The position numbers and the translations under genes are program-made. A DNA stretch of 64,000 nt, from NCBI GenBank assembly GCA_965116665.1, contig OZ220709.1, forward strand, positions 2,666,001-2,730,000, read 5' to 3'. The stretch is from Aldehydirespirator sp965116665 (GTDB lineage Bacteria > Actinomycetota > Acidimicrobiia > Acidimicrobiales > Aldehydirespiratoraceae). Shown here piece by piece: positions 41,033 to 52,386 of this stretch. The stretch's first letter is position 1; every line of letters starts with the position of its first letter. The notes under the pieces were generated by a model. That model ran no database searches. It saw only the letters and a program-made list of their open reading frames with translations, and was not told the DNA's origin.

Positions 41033-42094
41033 CTAGCGGGAGCCGAGAGTTGCGTGGGGCAGGCTCTCGACCACGCCCTGCGGGGTCACCGCCATGAACT
41101 CGGCCAGCTCTGAGAACTCCGCGAGGGTGCAGGCGTCGGTGTAGCTCATCGCACTGCGCAAGCCGGCCATCAGCTGGTGCACGAGCTTGGAGACCTCGCC
41201 CTTGTAGGGGACGGTGCCCTCGACGCCCTCAGGGGCCCGGTACGACAGGTACTCCTCGTCGAGGTCCTCCCCGGCGCGGTCGGCCCGGGCCTGCACCGCC
41301 TCGAAGCTGGCCATGCCCCGGATGCGCTTCTGGAGTCCCTTGGAGCCCTGCTCCACCTCGCCCGGGCTCTCCTTGGTGCCGGCCAGCATGCTGCCGACCA
41401 TCACCGTGGAAGCGCCCGCAGCCAGCGCCTTGGCGATGTCGCCGGAACTGCGGATGCCACCGTCGGCGATGACGGGCACACCGACCGGGGCCACGTCGAC
41501 TATGGCGGTCAACTGGGGGACGCCGACACCGGCAACGGTGCGGGTAGTGCACACGCCGCCCGGGCCGACTCCCACCTTCACCGCGTCAGCCCCGGCGTCA
41601 GCGAGGTCGGCGGCACCGTCGAAGGTGGCAACGTTGCCGGCCACCACGTCGACGTCGGCGAAGTTGTCCTTCAGGGCGCGCACCCCGTCGATGGCGTGGT
41701 CCGAGTGGCCGTGAGCGATGTCCAGGACCAGCGCGTCGGTGCCTGCCGCAACCAGGGCCTTGGCCCGATCCAGCATGTCGCGATCGGTTCCCACCGCAGC
41801 CCCGACAACCAGGTCGGCTCCGGCCTCCTTGACCATGTCGACCTGATCGGCCTGGGCCTCGATGGGCATGAACCGGTGGACGATGCCGATCCCGCCGAGG
41901 CGAGCCATGGCCACCGCCATCTCATGCTCGCAGACGGTGTCCATGTTGGCGGCCACGACCGGGATTCCCAGCTCGATGTGACGCGAGAGCCGCGTGCACA
42001 CCGAGACATCCTGGCGGGATCTGATCGACGACCGCCTGGGGACGATCAGGACATCATCGAACGTGAGCCCCGTGCGGATCTGTCCCAATCCCAT
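41033..42094 (-). CDS. GMP reductase / IMP dehydrogenase-family enzyme without CBS domains
   Basis: A 353-residue TIM barrel with the active cysteine C182 in GVGPGGVCTTR, VPVIADGGIRSSGDIAKALAAGA and MVGSMLAGTKESPG. The N-terminal LTFDDVLIVPRRSSI is shared by both families. It has no CBS domain insertion. GMP reductases and actinobacterial GuaB1-type proteins are both of this kind; GVGPGGVCTTR and the short length favour GMP reduction to IMP. Together with guanine deaminase (31.5-32.8 kb), this suggests active guanine-nucleotide salvage. Confidence 0.85.
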   Translation of the reverse strand: MGLGQIRTGLTFDDVLIVPRRSSIRSRQDVSVCTRLSRHIELGIPVVAANMDTVCEHEMAVAMARLGGIGIVHRFMPIEAQADQVDMVKEAGADLVVGAAVGTDRDMLDRAKALVAAGTDALVLDIAHGHSDHAIDGVRALKDNFADVDVVAGNVATFDGAADLADAGADAVKVGVGPGGVCTTRTVAGVGVPQLTAIVDVAPVGVPVIADGGIRSSGDIAKALAAGASTVMVGSMLAGTKESPGEVEQGSKGLQKRIRGMASFEAVQARADRAGEDLDEEYLSYRAPEGVEGTVPYKGEVSKLVHQLMAGLRSAMSYTDACTLAEFSELAEFMAVTPQGVVESLPHATLGSR

Positions 42095-42158
42095 GACGCT
42101 GTCAACCTACAGGACGCGGCAGGCTGGAAGAGCGCGACCTGGACGGGGCGCGGCCGTC

Positions 42159-42449
42159 TCAGTCGACAGAGATCTGGGCCATCAGGCTGGCCCTCTGCTC
42201 GTCGAAGGTCTCGAGGTCGAGCTGTCCATCGTCGTAGCGGCGGTGCAGGTCCTCCACCTTGGCCATGATCTCGTCGTTGCTGAGCGTCTGGGTGCTGGCC
42301 GGCGTATCGGCATCGTCGTCCTGCTGGCGGCCGTGCTCCAGTTCGTACAGCTCGCCCCGGCCCAGGCGCTTCTGGCGCTTGGCCTCGGCCCGGGCCTTCT
42401 TGGCCATGTCACGCTGGCGTTTGGCGAAGCTGGATCGTCCGGTTGCCAT
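42159..42449 (-). CDS. Small charged protein, SHOCT-like C-terminus
   Basis: The 96-residue product has a lysine/arginine-rich N-terminus (SSFAKRQRDMAKKARAEAKR), a short acidic linker and a C-terminal amphipathic helix pair (NDEIMAKVEDLHRRYDDGQL, then DLETFDEQRASLM). The latter resembles a SHOCT-type oligomerisation motif. It may bind nucleic acid or ribosomes through its basic part. ATG 42449 is chosen because the frame to 42539 upstream is not family-like. Function unknown. Confidence 0.6.
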   Translation of the reverse strand: MATGRSSFAKRQRDMAKKARAEAKRQKRLGRGELYELEHGRQQDDDADTPASTQTLSNDEIMAKVEDLHRRYDDGQLDLETFDEQRASLMAQISVD

Positions 42450-42624
42450 TGGGATCAGCCTCCGCAGATCGCTTGCGGCCCTCCTGGAGAAGGGGAACCA
42501 CCGAACGAGGCTAACGAGTGAGCGGTGAATTCCATCCACTGATGCGCGGCTCGGCCATCGCTACCATGCGGTCTTGCGGCCGTGACGCACCCCGACCGGT
42601 GGGGCGCTCGCGGCCCCGGAACCC

Positions 42625-43842
42625 ATGACCGACACCGTCGCCGACATCTACTCGCCGGACATCTACGTGGACGGCCCGCCCCACGAGGCCTTCTCGAGGC
42701 TGCGCCGCGAGCGGCCCGTGTGCTGGCAGGACGTGCCTCATCAAGCCGGCTACTGGGCGGTGCTGCGCCACGCCGACGTAGTCCACGTGGCCCGCCATCC
42801 CGAGCTGTTCTCGGCCTCGGAGGGCGGGGTGGTAATCGAGGACCTCGAACCGGCGAGCCTCGAGAGCATGCGGGACATGCTCCTGGCTATGGACCCGCCC
42901 CGCCATACCGCCTATCGCAAGCCGGTCTCGCCCGAGTTCAAGGCCAGAGTGATCGGCCGCATGGAGGAGCGCATCCGGGCCATCACCGCCGGCATCCTGG
43001 ACCCGATCCACGCCCGGGTCACCTCACCGGCCGGTGTAGAGGTGGAGTTCGTCCACGAGGTGTGCGCGCCGCTGCCCAGCGCGGTGGTGGGCGAACTGAT
43101 GGGCCTCCCCCGCGAGGACTGGGCCACCATCCATGCTCTGGCCGAGCGCAACTCCGGCGGCCAGGACCCCGACATCGCGGAGGAGTCCGAGCGCGGCTCC
43201 TCGAGCGTGGAGATGGCCATGTACGGGATGGGCTTCGCGGCGCGCCGCCGCGACATGCCCCTGCAGGAAGACCTCACCGACATGCTGCTTCACAGCCCCT
43301 TCGACGGCCGCCTCATGACCGATGTCGACTTCGGCCGCTTCTTCGTGCAGCTGGTCACCGCCGGCAACGACACCACCCGCACCATGCTGTCCAGCGGGCT
43401 CCTGGCTCTGCTTCAGCACCCCGAGCAACTGGCCGAAGTGCGCCGGCGCCCGGAGGCGGTACCGGGAATGGTCGAGGAGGTGCTGCGCTGGGCCAACCCG
43501 TTGCACTACTTCCGGCGCACCGCGGTGACCGACACCGAGATCTCCGGTCAGCCGATCGCGGCGGGCGACAAGGTGGCCATGGTCTACACCTCGGCCAACC
43601 GCGACGAGGCGGTGTTCGACAACCCCCAGTCGTTCGACATGACCCGCAGCCCCAACCCGCATCTGTCCTTCGGGATCGGTGCCCACTTCTGCCTGGGAGT
43701 TCATCTGGCCCGGCTCGAGGGCCGGGTGTTCTTCGAGGAGCTGCTGGCCCGCTTCGGACGGGTCGATCTGGCGGGCGAGCCGATGCGCCAGCGCTCCAAC
43801 CTGAACAACGCCCTCAAGTCGCTGCCGGTGTGCCTCGCCTGA
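42625..43842 (+). CDS. Cytochrome P450
   Basis: A 405-residue soluble bacterial P450. The I-helix oxygen motif is AGNDTTR (about 249), the K-helix EEVLR motif lies near 290 (EEVLRWANPLHYFRRTA), and the haem-binding loop FGIGAHFCLGVHLAR contains the axial cysteine C356. LAMDPPRHTAYRKPVSPEF (about 89) is the usual C-helix region. It should hydroxylate a hydrophobic substrate with electrons from a ferredoxin not seen nearby. The next gene is a convergent SDR. Confidence 0.95.
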   Translation: MTDTVADIYSPDIYVDGPPHEAFSRLRRERPVCWQDVPHQAGYWAVLRHADVVHVARHPELFSASEGGVVIEDLEPASLESMRDMLLAMDPPRHTAYRKPVSPEFKARVIGRMEERIRAITAGILDPIHARVTSPAGVEVEFVHEVCAPLPSAVVGELMGLPREDWATIHALAERNSGGQDPDIAEESERGSSSVEMAMYGMGFAARRRDMPLQEDLTDMLLHSPFDGRLMTDVDFGRFFVQLVTAGNDTTRTMLSSGLLALLQHPEQLAEVRRRPEAVPGMVEEVLRWANPLHYFRRTAVTDTEISGQPIAAGDKVAMVYTSANRDEAVFDNPQSFDMTRSPNPHLSFGIGAHFCLGVHLARLEGRVFFEELLARFGRVDLAGEPMRQRSNLNNALKSLPVCLA

Positions 43843-43856
43843 GCCCGTAAGGCCCG

Positions 43857-44654
43857 CTAGTCAGCGCAGGCGAGGCCGCCGCCCACAGGGATCGTGGCCC
43901 CGGTCAGATAGGACCCGGCCCGCGACGCCAGGTACACGGCCGCACCGGCCAGGTCGTCGGGCTCGCCGATACGGCCCAGGGGAACCTGGGTCGCCAGCGC
44001 GGCCCGGGTCCTGGGATCGTCGAGGATGAACGCCATCATCTTCGAGTCGAAGGGACCGGGCGCGATGGCGTTGACGGTGATGTGCTCGGGCGCCAGCCGC
44101 TTGGCGAGATGGCGGGTGAGTTGAATGAGTCCTGCCTTGGAGGCGGAGTAGGAGTAGGTCTCCATGTCCGGAATCTTGATCCCGTCGACCGAAGCGACGT
44201 TGATCACCCGGGCCGGATCGTCCGGACCGGCCGCGGCCCGCAGCATTCCCAGCAGCTTCTGGGTCAGGAAGAAGGGACCGCCCAGGTTGATGTCGATGAC
44301 CTTGTTCCAGCCCTGAACCGGGTAGTCGTCGAGTCCGGCGCCCCAGCTCGCGCCCGCGTTGTTGACCAGGACGTCAAGCGAGTCCCATCTCTCGCCCACG
44401 GCGGCGGCCAGCGCTTCACAGCCCGCCGCGCTGGACAGGTCGGCCGGTATCGCCTCGCACGGGCCGCGAGCCGCTAGCTCGGCAGCAGCAGACGTCACCT
44501 GCTCGGCCTTGCGGGCCGAGATGATCACCCGGCAGCCCGCGTCGAGCAGGCCGCCGGCGATCATGCGGCCGATGCCCCGACTCCCGCCGGTGACGACGGC
44601 GGTCTTGCCGTCCAGACCGAACAGTCCGGTCAAGCGGTCGGTGTTCAAGGGCAT
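43857..44654 (-). CDS. Short-chain dehydrogenase/reductase (FabG-like)
   Basis: The 265-residue NAD(P)-binding protein has TGGSRGIG (22-29), NNAGASWG, and the catalytic tetrad N-S-Y-K with S in NVASVDG, YSYSASKAG (Y and K). The C-terminus ATIPVGGGLACAD is typical of classical SDRs. LDGKTAVVTGGSRGIGR and an RAGSYLTGATIPV tail suggest a polyol or hydroxyacyl dehydrogenase. ATG 44654 is chosen at the conserved N-terminus. It may act in the same pathway as the P450, but they are convergent, not an operon. Confidence 0.88.
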   Translation of the reverse strand: MPLNTDRLTGLFGLDGKTAVVTGGSRGIGRMIAGGLLDAGCRVIISARKAEQVTSAAAELAARGPCEAIPADLSSAAGCEALAAAVGERWDSLDVLVNNAGASWGAGLDDYPVQGWNKVIDINLGGPFFLTQKLLGMLRAAAGPDDPARVINVASVDGIKIPDMETYSYSASKAGLIQLTRHLAKRLAPEHITVNAIAPGPFDSKMMAFILDDPRTRAALATQVPLGRIGEPDDLAGAAVYLASRAGSYLTGATIPVGGGLACAD

Positions 44655-44986
44655 GTTCGGCGATCCTCCGGCGTTCGGCTCGGGCTCGGCTGCGCCGCCA
44701 TCATGGCAGACCGCGCCGTCGAAGCGAACTTCTGTCAGGAATCCACCGCAGAGGTGGAAACCTGACAGTTGTTCGGGCCGGCGTTGCCGGGGGGCTTCCC
44801 GCCAGCGGGCCGGACGCCGACAGTTGCCCGACACTGAGGCATCCCCCCAATTGGTGCCGGCACCTCGTGTGGCGGCGTGGTCATTCCCGCTCTTGTTCGC
44901 TTGCGCTCACGGGCCGCTCGGGCCACGGCCTCGCCCGTATGGGCCGGGTTCGCCCGCAATTCGCTCGGCCTCTAGGGTCGGCGCCG
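44655..44986. other. Divergent intergenic region, 330 bases
   Basis: This is the space between the divergent SDR and glycerophosphodiesterase genes. Besides the stem-loop at 44732-44768 it contains a repeated CAGTTG word at 44766-44771 and 44819-44824. There is no credible gene; frames crossing it continue into coding DNA on the wrong strand or lack start signals. Confidence 0.4.
44732..44768. promoter_or_regulatory. Symmetrical stem-loop upstream of the SDR gene
   Basis: CTGTCAGG (44732-44739) and CCTGACAG (44761-44768) are perfect outer arms. CCACC (44743-44747) and GGTGG (44753-44757) are inner arms, separated from the outer ones by AAT on the left and AAA on the right. It lies 78 bases from the SDR start and 219 from the lipoprotein start. 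It could be an operator or an RNA element in the SDR leader. Confidence 0.5.
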
Positions 44987-46291
44987 ATGGGTGGAACCGA
45001 TCGGGACAGGGGACCGACCCGGCAGCTCCCGCGGGGCGTGACACTGATCGCCAGTCTGGCGGCAGCCACAGTGATCGCAGCCGCGGGCTGCGGCGGTACG
45101 GAGACTCCTGCGCCTGAGGCGGCTAGCGAGTCGGCCCCAGCGTCGGCGGCGACGGGCGAGGCGTCCACTACCAGCACCGCGGCCACAACCTCCAGCGCCC
45201 CGGCGACGACCGCGGCCCCGACGACATCGTCGCCGTCCACGACCACATCCACGACTTCAACCACCACGACTGCGGCTCCGACGACGACAGCCGCCACCGC
45301 TACGGCGCCAACCACAACGGTGCCACCGACGACCACCGAGGCGCCGCCGACCACGACCACCATCGTGGTACCCCGGCCGGAGGCCTCCACCGTGGCGGAG
45401 CTGGTAGCGCTCGACCGGCCCCTGGTGATCGCCCACGCGGGCGGCGACCAGGACTACCCCCACTCCACGCTCTACGCGTACACCCAGTCTGCGCTCGCCG
45501 GTTCGGACATCCTCGAGCTCGATGTGATGCTGACCGCCGACGGGGCCCTGATCGTCCAGCATGACGACACCGTCGACCGCACCACCGAGGCGACGGGCCC
45601 GGTGGCCGAGCTGACGCTGGCCGAGATACAGGCCCTCGACAACGCCCACTGGTTCGTGCCCGGGCTGTGGGGCGACCAGACCCGGCCGGCTGCAGAATAC
45701 GTACTGCGGGGCGTGCGGACCGGCGCGGTCGAGCCGCCGCCCGGCTTCGGCCCCGACGACTTCCGGGTGGCGACCTTCTCCGAGGTGGCCGAGCGCTTCC
45801 CCCGTCACGTCCTCGATGTGGAGATCAAGCTCCAGCGCAACGCCGACGGCGAGGAGGATCCCGCGACCGGCATCGCCGCAGCCGAGGTGCTGGCGGCCGA
45901 GATCGCCGAACTGGGGCGGGAGGAGTCCGTGATCGTGGCCTGCTTCAACGACGACGTGCTGGCCGAGTTCAGCAGGCTCGCCCCCGCGGTTCAGACCACT
46001 CCCGGCGAGGCGACGCTGGTCGGTTGGTTCCTGGAGGGCCAGGCCCTGGACCCGCAGCAACGTGTGATCCAGCTGCCCTTCACCTACGCCGGCATCGACG
46101 TCGTGACGGCCGACACCGTCGACAGGGTGCACAGCGAGGGCCTCGAGGTGTGGGTGTGGCTCAGCGGCACCGACGTGGTCGAGACCGGAGAGTTCTACGC
46201 CGGCCTGTTCGCGCTGGGGGTGGACGGTGTGATCGCGGGCCGGCCCGCCGAGGCCGTGGCCGCGATGGCCGAGCCCGCGGGCGAGGGCTAG
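44987..46291 (+). CDS. Lipoprotein glycerophosphodiester phosphodiesterase with Ser/Thr-rich stalk
   Basis: The 434-residue exported enzyme has a signal peptide ending in the lipobox AAAGC (C about 35), a 90-residue Ser/Thr/Pro/Ala stalk (about 40-128) probably spanning the cell wall, and a GDPD TIM barrel. Active-site segments are VIAHAGGDQDYPHST (in place of the usual HRG), ELDVMLTADGALIVQHDDTVDRT and VEIK. It should hydrolyse glycerophosphodiesters to glycerol-3-phosphate outside the membrane. Its 3' end shares a CTAG with the convergent rlmB stop. Confidence 0.86.
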   Translation: MGGTDRDRGPTRQLPRGVTLIASLAAATVIAAAGCGGTETPAPEAASESAPASAATGEASTTSTAATTSSAPATTAAPTTSSPSTTTSTTSTTTTAAPTTTAATATAPTTTVPPTTTEAPPTTTTIVVPRPEASTVAELVALDRPLVIAHAGGDQDYPHSTLYAYTQSALAGSDILELDVMLTADGALIVQHDDTVDRTTEATGPVAELTLAEIQALDNAHWFVPGLWGDQTRPAAEYVLRGVRTGAVEPPPGFGPDDFRVATFSEVAERFPRHVLDVEIKLQRNADGEEDPATGIAAAEVLAAEIAELGREESVIVACFNDDVLAEFSRLAPAVQTTPGEATLVGWFLEGQALDPQQRVIQLPFTYAGIDVVTADTVDRVHSEGLEVWVWLSGTDVVETGEFYAGLFALGVDGVIAGRPAEAVAAMAEPAGEG

Positions 46292-47133
46292 CGGCGGCGG
46301 GAGATCTCGAAGCAGGCCACCGCGGCCGCGGCGGCCACGTTGAGCGATCCCAGCGTCCCGCGCAGCGGGATCGACGCCACCACGTCGCAGCGTTGGGCCA
46401 CCAGCCGGGACAGGCCCCTGCCCTCGGAGCCCAGCACCAGCGCGACCCCTTGGCCCGACAGCTCGAGTTCGTGAAGAGGCCGGGGCCCGGCCGCGTCGAG
46501 GCCGACGGTCCAGACGTCGCGGCTGCTCAAGGTGCGCAGCGCCGACGGCATTCCCGGCACGACCGCGAACCTGAGGTGCTCGACCGCCCCGGCGGCGGCC
46601 TTGGCCACCGTCGGAGTGATGCGGGCGGACCGGTGGCGGGGCAGCACCACACCGGTGACGCCGGCGCACTCGGCGGTGCGCAGGATCGCGCCGAAGTTGC
46701 CCGGGTCGGTGATGCCGTCGAGCGCCAGCAGGAACGGGGCGTTGCGCTCCCCCACCAGCTCGACCAGCTCGGACTCGGGCAGGGGGTCGGCTAGAGCGAC
46801 CACTCCCTGGGGTGCTTCGGTGCGCGCCGTCGCATCCAGCTCCGAGCGACTCACCTCCCGGACACTGGCCCGCTGCTCGCGGGCCAGCTCGACGATGTGA
46901 TCGACGATCGGAGCCGGGTCCAGTCCCCGAGCCAGCATCACCGAGCGGGTCCGCCGGCGGCCCGCCAGAAGCAGCTCCCGAACGGCCTGGCGCCCCTCCA
47001 CCTGGTCCCCTCCCAGACCACCGCGGTCCCGCTGCCGGGACTTCGGGCCGCGGGGGCCGCCACCGGGCCCGCCGGGACGCGAACGTCCCCCCGGTCCGGG
47101 GCGCGGGCGGCGAGGCCGGCTAGGACGGCTCAC
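46288..47133 (-). CDS. rlmB: 23S rRNA 2'-O-methyltransferase RlmB-like (TrmH family)
   Basis: A 281-residue SpoU methyltransferase. A disordered G/R/P-rich N-terminus (1-35) is followed by the substrate-binding domain (VEGRQAVRELLLAGRR, about 37-52). The SPOUT knot has DGITDPGNFGAILRTAECAG (about 137), VALVLGSEGRGLSRL (about 232) and IPLRGTLGSLNVAAAAAV (about 254). It should modify G2251-equivalent in 23S rRNA. Its GTG start lies inside the ispF 3' end (14-bp overlap), as part of an ispD-ispF-rlmB operon, close to the mycobacterial layout. Confidence 0.87.
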   Translation of the reverse strand: MSRPSRPRRPRPGPGGRSRPGGPGGGPRGPKSRQRDRGGLGGDQVEGRQAVRELLLAGRRRTRSVMLARGLDPAPIVDHIVELAREQRASVREVSRSELDATARTEAPQGVVALADPLPESELVELVGERNAPFLLALDGITDPGNFGAILRTAECAGVTGVVLPRHRSARITPTVAKAAAGAVEHLRFAVVPGMPSALRTLSSRDVWTVGLDAAGPRPLHELELSGQGVALVLGSEGRGLSRLVAQRCDVVASIPLRGTLGSLNVAAAAAVACFEISRRR

Positions 47134-47629
47134 CGGTGCCGAACCGGTCCGGTCCGCCGGAGACACGGGCCACCAGAGCGACCGCCCACGCGGCCACGCC
47201 CTCGCCGCGTCCAAGAGCACCCACGCCCTCGCTGCGACGGGCGGTGACGTTGACGGGCGCGCCGGCTGCGGCACTGAGGCGGCCCTGCATGGCGTCACGG
47301 TGGGGAGCGATCCGGGGAGCGTCGATCACGACGCTGCACGACACGTTGACGGGATCCCATCCGGCGTCGCGCACCGCACCGGCGGCCAGTCGGAGCAGTT
47401 CGATGCTGTCGGCTCCGGCCCAGGCCGGGTCGGTGTCGCTGAAGAGCTGCCCGATGTCTCCGAGCCCGGCAGCCGCCAGCAACGCCTCGATACAGGCGTG
47501 TGCGACGACATCGGCATCCGAGTGCCCATGAAGACCGCGCTGACCCTCGAAACGAACGCCGCCGAGAACCAGCGAACGGTCCGGATCGTCGCTGTAGCGG
47601 TGGATGTCGAAGCCCTGGCCCACCCGCAT
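47120..47629 (-). CDS. ispF: 2-C-methyl-D-erythritol 2,4-cyclodiphosphate synthase
   Basis: The 169-residue MEP-pathway enzyme forms the cyclic diphosphate, using divalent metal. It starts MRVGQGFDIHRY with the metal-binding D8 and H10. LGGVRFEGQRGLHGHSDADVVAHACIEALLAA (32-63) carries the third metal histidine and the HSDAD motif. ATG 47629 is chosen at the conserved N-terminus, 8 bases after the ispD stop. An earlier in-frame start at 47671 would overlap ispD. Confidence 0.94.
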   Translation of the reverse strand: MRVGQGFDIHRYSDDPDRSLVLGGVRFEGQRGLHGHSDADVVAHACIEALLAAAGLGDIGQLFSDTDPAWAGADSIELLRLAAGAVRDAGWDPVNVSCSVVIDAPRIAPHRDAMQGRLSAAAGAPVNVTARRSEGVGALGRGEGVAAWAVALVARVSGGPDRFGTGEPS

Positions 47630-47636
47630 GCCATGC

Positions 47637-48368
47637 TCACCCACGGTCGCCTCCCCTACGTTCGAGTCCATCGCCGGCGCTCAACAGCATCTCAGCCACG
47701 GCCAGGTCGTGAGGCTCGGTGATCTTGAGGTTGCGGCTGTCTCCTGGCACCATCGCGACCGTCCCGCCGGCCGCCTCCACCAGGGTGGCATCGTCGGTGG
47801 CGTCCGCTCCGGCGGCATGCGCGACCCGCAGGACATCGGCCCGGAATGCCTGGGGCGTCTGCACCGCCACGAGCTCGCGGCGATCGGCGATGCCGCCGCT
47901 GCGACGCCGGATCGTGTCGGTCAGATCGATCACGGGAACGGCTGCGTCGGCGCCGTCTCGCACGGCCTGGATCACTCGCATGAACACTCCGTCGCCCGCG
48001 AGCGGCCGGGCCCCGTCGTGAACCAGCACGATCCCCGCGTCACCGGGCACGAGGCTCAAGCCGCACCTGACCGAGTCGGAGCGCAGCACCCCGCCGGCGA
48101 CCACCACCACCTCGCCACTGCTGCAGCCGGAAGGAGACGGGCGGGGCGACCACGCGCCGGCGCCGACGGTCCGGGCCTCGGGCAGTACGACCACCACGCC
48201 GTCACAGCAGCGGGCGGCACCATGCACGGCCCAGTCGATCACGCACCGGTCCCCGAGCGGCTGGAACTGCTTGGCGCCCCCGAATCGGTGGCCCTCGCCG
48301 GCCGCCACCACAATTGCCCACACGCCTGCCCGGGAATCGCCGCTCAGCTCACGTTCACTCTTACCCAC
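47637..48368 (-). CDS. ispD: 2-C-methyl-D-erythritol 4-phosphate cytidylyltransferase
   Basis: The 243-residue nucleotidyltransferase makes CDP-ME from MEP. The N-terminal IVVAAGEGHRFGGAKQFQPLG (19-39) carries the CTP-binding arginine-lysine pair. GGVLRSDSVRCGL and VLVHDGARPLAGD follow, with QTPQAFRADVLRVAHAAGADATDDA (about 177) and the C-terminal GDSRNLKITEPHDLAVAE. It is GTG-started and first gene of the ispD-ispF-rlmB operon. Only this pathway for isoprenoids is suggested by the window. Confidence 0.93.
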   Translation of the reverse strand: MGKSERELSGDSRAGVWAIVVAAGEGHRFGGAKQFQPLGDRCVIDWAVHGAARCCDGVVVVLPEARTVGAGAWSPRPSPSGCSSGEVVVVAGGVLRSDSVRCGLSLVPGDAGIVLVHDGARPLAGDGVFMRVIQAVRDGADAAVPVIDLTDTIRRRSGGIADRRELVAVQTPQAFRADVLRVAHAAGADATDDATLVEAAGGTVAMVPGDSRNLKITEPHDLAVAEMLLSAGDGLERRGGDRG

Positions 48369-48391
48369 CGCTACTAGTGTGGGCCGTCGTC

Positions 48392-49102
48392 ATGTCCGAC
48401 ACCACCCCCACAACTCTCGAGGCCGCCATCGCGGCCTCCCCCGCGTCGCTTCGGGAGGCTCTCCGGGAGACGATTCTCTTCGCCGAACTCGACGATGGGC
48501 AGCTGGATCACATCGCGGCCGCGGGCGTGGTCCAGTCACTGCAGCGGGGTGTCGTCCTGTTCGAGGAGGGAGCCGAGCCCGGCGAGTGCTACCTGGTGCT
48601 GTCGGGACGGGTTGCTATCGCCCAGGAGTCCGACGACGGGCGGGAGTCGCTGCTGGCGGTGCTCGGCCCCGGCGAGCTGTTCGGCGAGATGGGCTTCCTC
48701 GACGGCTACAACCGCTCGGCGCAGGCCCGGGCCTTGGAGGAGTCGAGCGTCCTGATGGTCCCGTACGCGGAGCTGCGGCACCTGTACGAGAACACCCCGT
48801 CGGCGCTGTGGAGCGCAGTGCGACTGCTGGCCAGACGGCTGCGAACCATGGACAGAGCCCTGTCCGACGCGGTGTTCCTCGACGTCATGGGGCGCACGGC
48901 CAAGCGGCTGCTGGACATGGCCGGCGATGACGACGACTTCGAGATGCCTCTCACTCAGGAGGAGCTGGCCTCGATGGTGGGCGCCAGCCGGGAGCGGGTC
49001 AACAAGGCCATCCATGCCTTCGTGAAGCTTGGCTGGATCACCCACGACCAGCGCCACTACAAGATCACCAACCGCAGGAACCTCGAGATCCGGGCCCGCT
49101 GA
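48392..49102 (+). CDS. Crp/Fnr-family transcription regulator
   Basis: The 236-residue protein has a cyclic-nucleotide-binding-like beta barrel (GVVLFEEGAEPGECYLVLSG, then LLAVLGPGELFGEMGFLDGYNRSA), a dimerisation helix (about 125-155) and a C-terminal winged helix (LTQEELASMVGASRERVNKAIHAFVKLGWI across 190-219). There are no N-terminal Fe-S cysteines of the Fnr type, so it is closer to Crp/GlxR. The ATG start is 24 bases from the divergent ispD start, so its promoter may overlap the ispD operon. Confidence 0.88.
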   Translation: MSDTTPTTLEAAIAASPASLREALRETILFAELDDGQLDHIAAAGVVQSLQRGVVLFEEGAEPGECYLVLSGRVAIAQESDDGRESLLAVLGPGELFGEMGFLDGYNRSAQARALEESSVLMVPYAELRHLYENTPSALWSAVRLLARRLRTMDRALSDAVFLDVMGRTAKRLLDMAGDDDDFEMPLTQEELASMVGASRERVNKAIHAFVKLGWITHDQRHYKITNRRNLEIRAR

Positions 49103-49177
49103 CCCGGCGGGCGGGAGGCCGAGGGCCGTGGCGCGGCTACCAAGGCTCGACGGTGCCGGCGGTTGGCCGGATGCGGA

Positions 49178-50137
49178 TCAGCGCCCGGCGAGGAGTTCTT
49201 CGACGGCGGCTTCGGGGGTGACCTCGCCCCGCTCCACGGCCCTCTCCAGGTCGGCACGGCGGTCGGCGAGGCCCGGACGTGACTCGAACTGCTCCACCAG
49301 GCGGCGCTCGAGCAGCACGTTCATCCAAGCCAGACGGCCCCGGGCCCGCCGGCGGGCCAAACCGCCTGAGGCTTCGAGCAGGCGGCGGTGCTCGACGATG
49401 CGGTCCCACAGCTCACCCACGCCCGCACCGGTGGCGGCCGAGACGGTCATCACGGGGGGCGGCCCGTCACCGCTCGTCGGGGCCAGCAGGGGCAGGGCCC
49501 GACGGAGCTCGGCGGCCGCCAGCCGGGCCGCTTGCTCGTTGCCGCCGTCGGCCTTGTTGACCGCGAGCACGTCGGCCACCTCCAGCAGCCCCCGCTTGAC
49601 CGCCTGCAGCTCGTCTCCCGCGCCGGCCAGCGTCAACACGCAGAGGCAGTCGACCGAGGCGTGCACGGCCGCCTCCGACTGGCCGACACCCACCGTCTCG
49701 ACCAGCACCACGTCGTAGCCCGCCGCCTCCAGCACCGTGATCGCGTTGGGGGTCGTGCTGGTGACACCACCGAGCGTTCCCGCCGACGGCGACGGCCGGA
49801 TGAAGGCGTTCTCATCCGCGGCCAGGCGGGCCATCCGGGTCTTGTCGCCCAGGATCGATCCACCGGTGATCGTGCTCGACGGGTCGACCGCCAGCACCCC
49901 GACCCGGTGACCGGCGCCGGTGAGCCGTGTGCCGAGCGCGTCGATCAGCGTCGACTTGCCCGAACCGGGCACGCCGCTGATCCCCACCCGGTGGGCTCCA
50001 CCGGCGTGGGGCAGAAGCCCGGAGAGCACCTCCTGGGCGAGGCGGCGGTCGTCGGGCCTGGTCGACTCCACCAGGGTGATGGCGCGCCCCAGCGCGGTGC
50101 GGTCGCCCGCCAGCACGCCGGCGATCAGGTCATCCAT
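49178..50137 (-). CDS. meaB: Methylmalonyl-CoA mutase-associated GTPase MeaB
   Basis: The 319-residue G3E GTPase protects and loads the B12 cofactor of methylmalonyl-CoA mutase. It has the P-loop GVPGSGKSTLIDAL (54-67), VLAVDPSSTITGGSILGDKTRM (82-103), VETVGVGQSE (146-155) and NKADGGN (199-205). It lies 55 bases downstream of the mutase gene on the same strand, the expected order. The C-terminal helices (250-319) form the dimerisation region. Confidence 0.94.
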   Translation of the reverse strand: MDDLIAGVLAGDRTALGRAITLVESTRPDDRRLAQEVLSGLLPHAGGAHRVGISGVPGSGKSTLIDALGTRLTGAGHRVGVLAVDPSSTITGGSILGDKTRMARLAADENAFIRPSPSAGTLGGVTSTTPNAITVLEAAGYDVVLVETVGVGQSEAAVHASVDCLCVLTLAGAGDELQAVKRGLLEVADVLAVNKADGGNEQAARLAAAELRRALPLLAPTSGDGPPPVMTVSAATGAGVGELWDRIVEHRRLLEASGGLARRRARGRLAWMNVLLERRLVEQFESRPGLADRRADLERAVERGEVTPEAAVEELLAGR

Positions 50138-50192
50138 CCCGTCTCCCGCCGAATCTGATGCGATAAGCCACCCTATAGGGGCGCGAACTGCA

Positions 50193-52370
<2,178 letters not shown>

Positions 52371-52386
52371 CGCTCGCTCGACCCCT

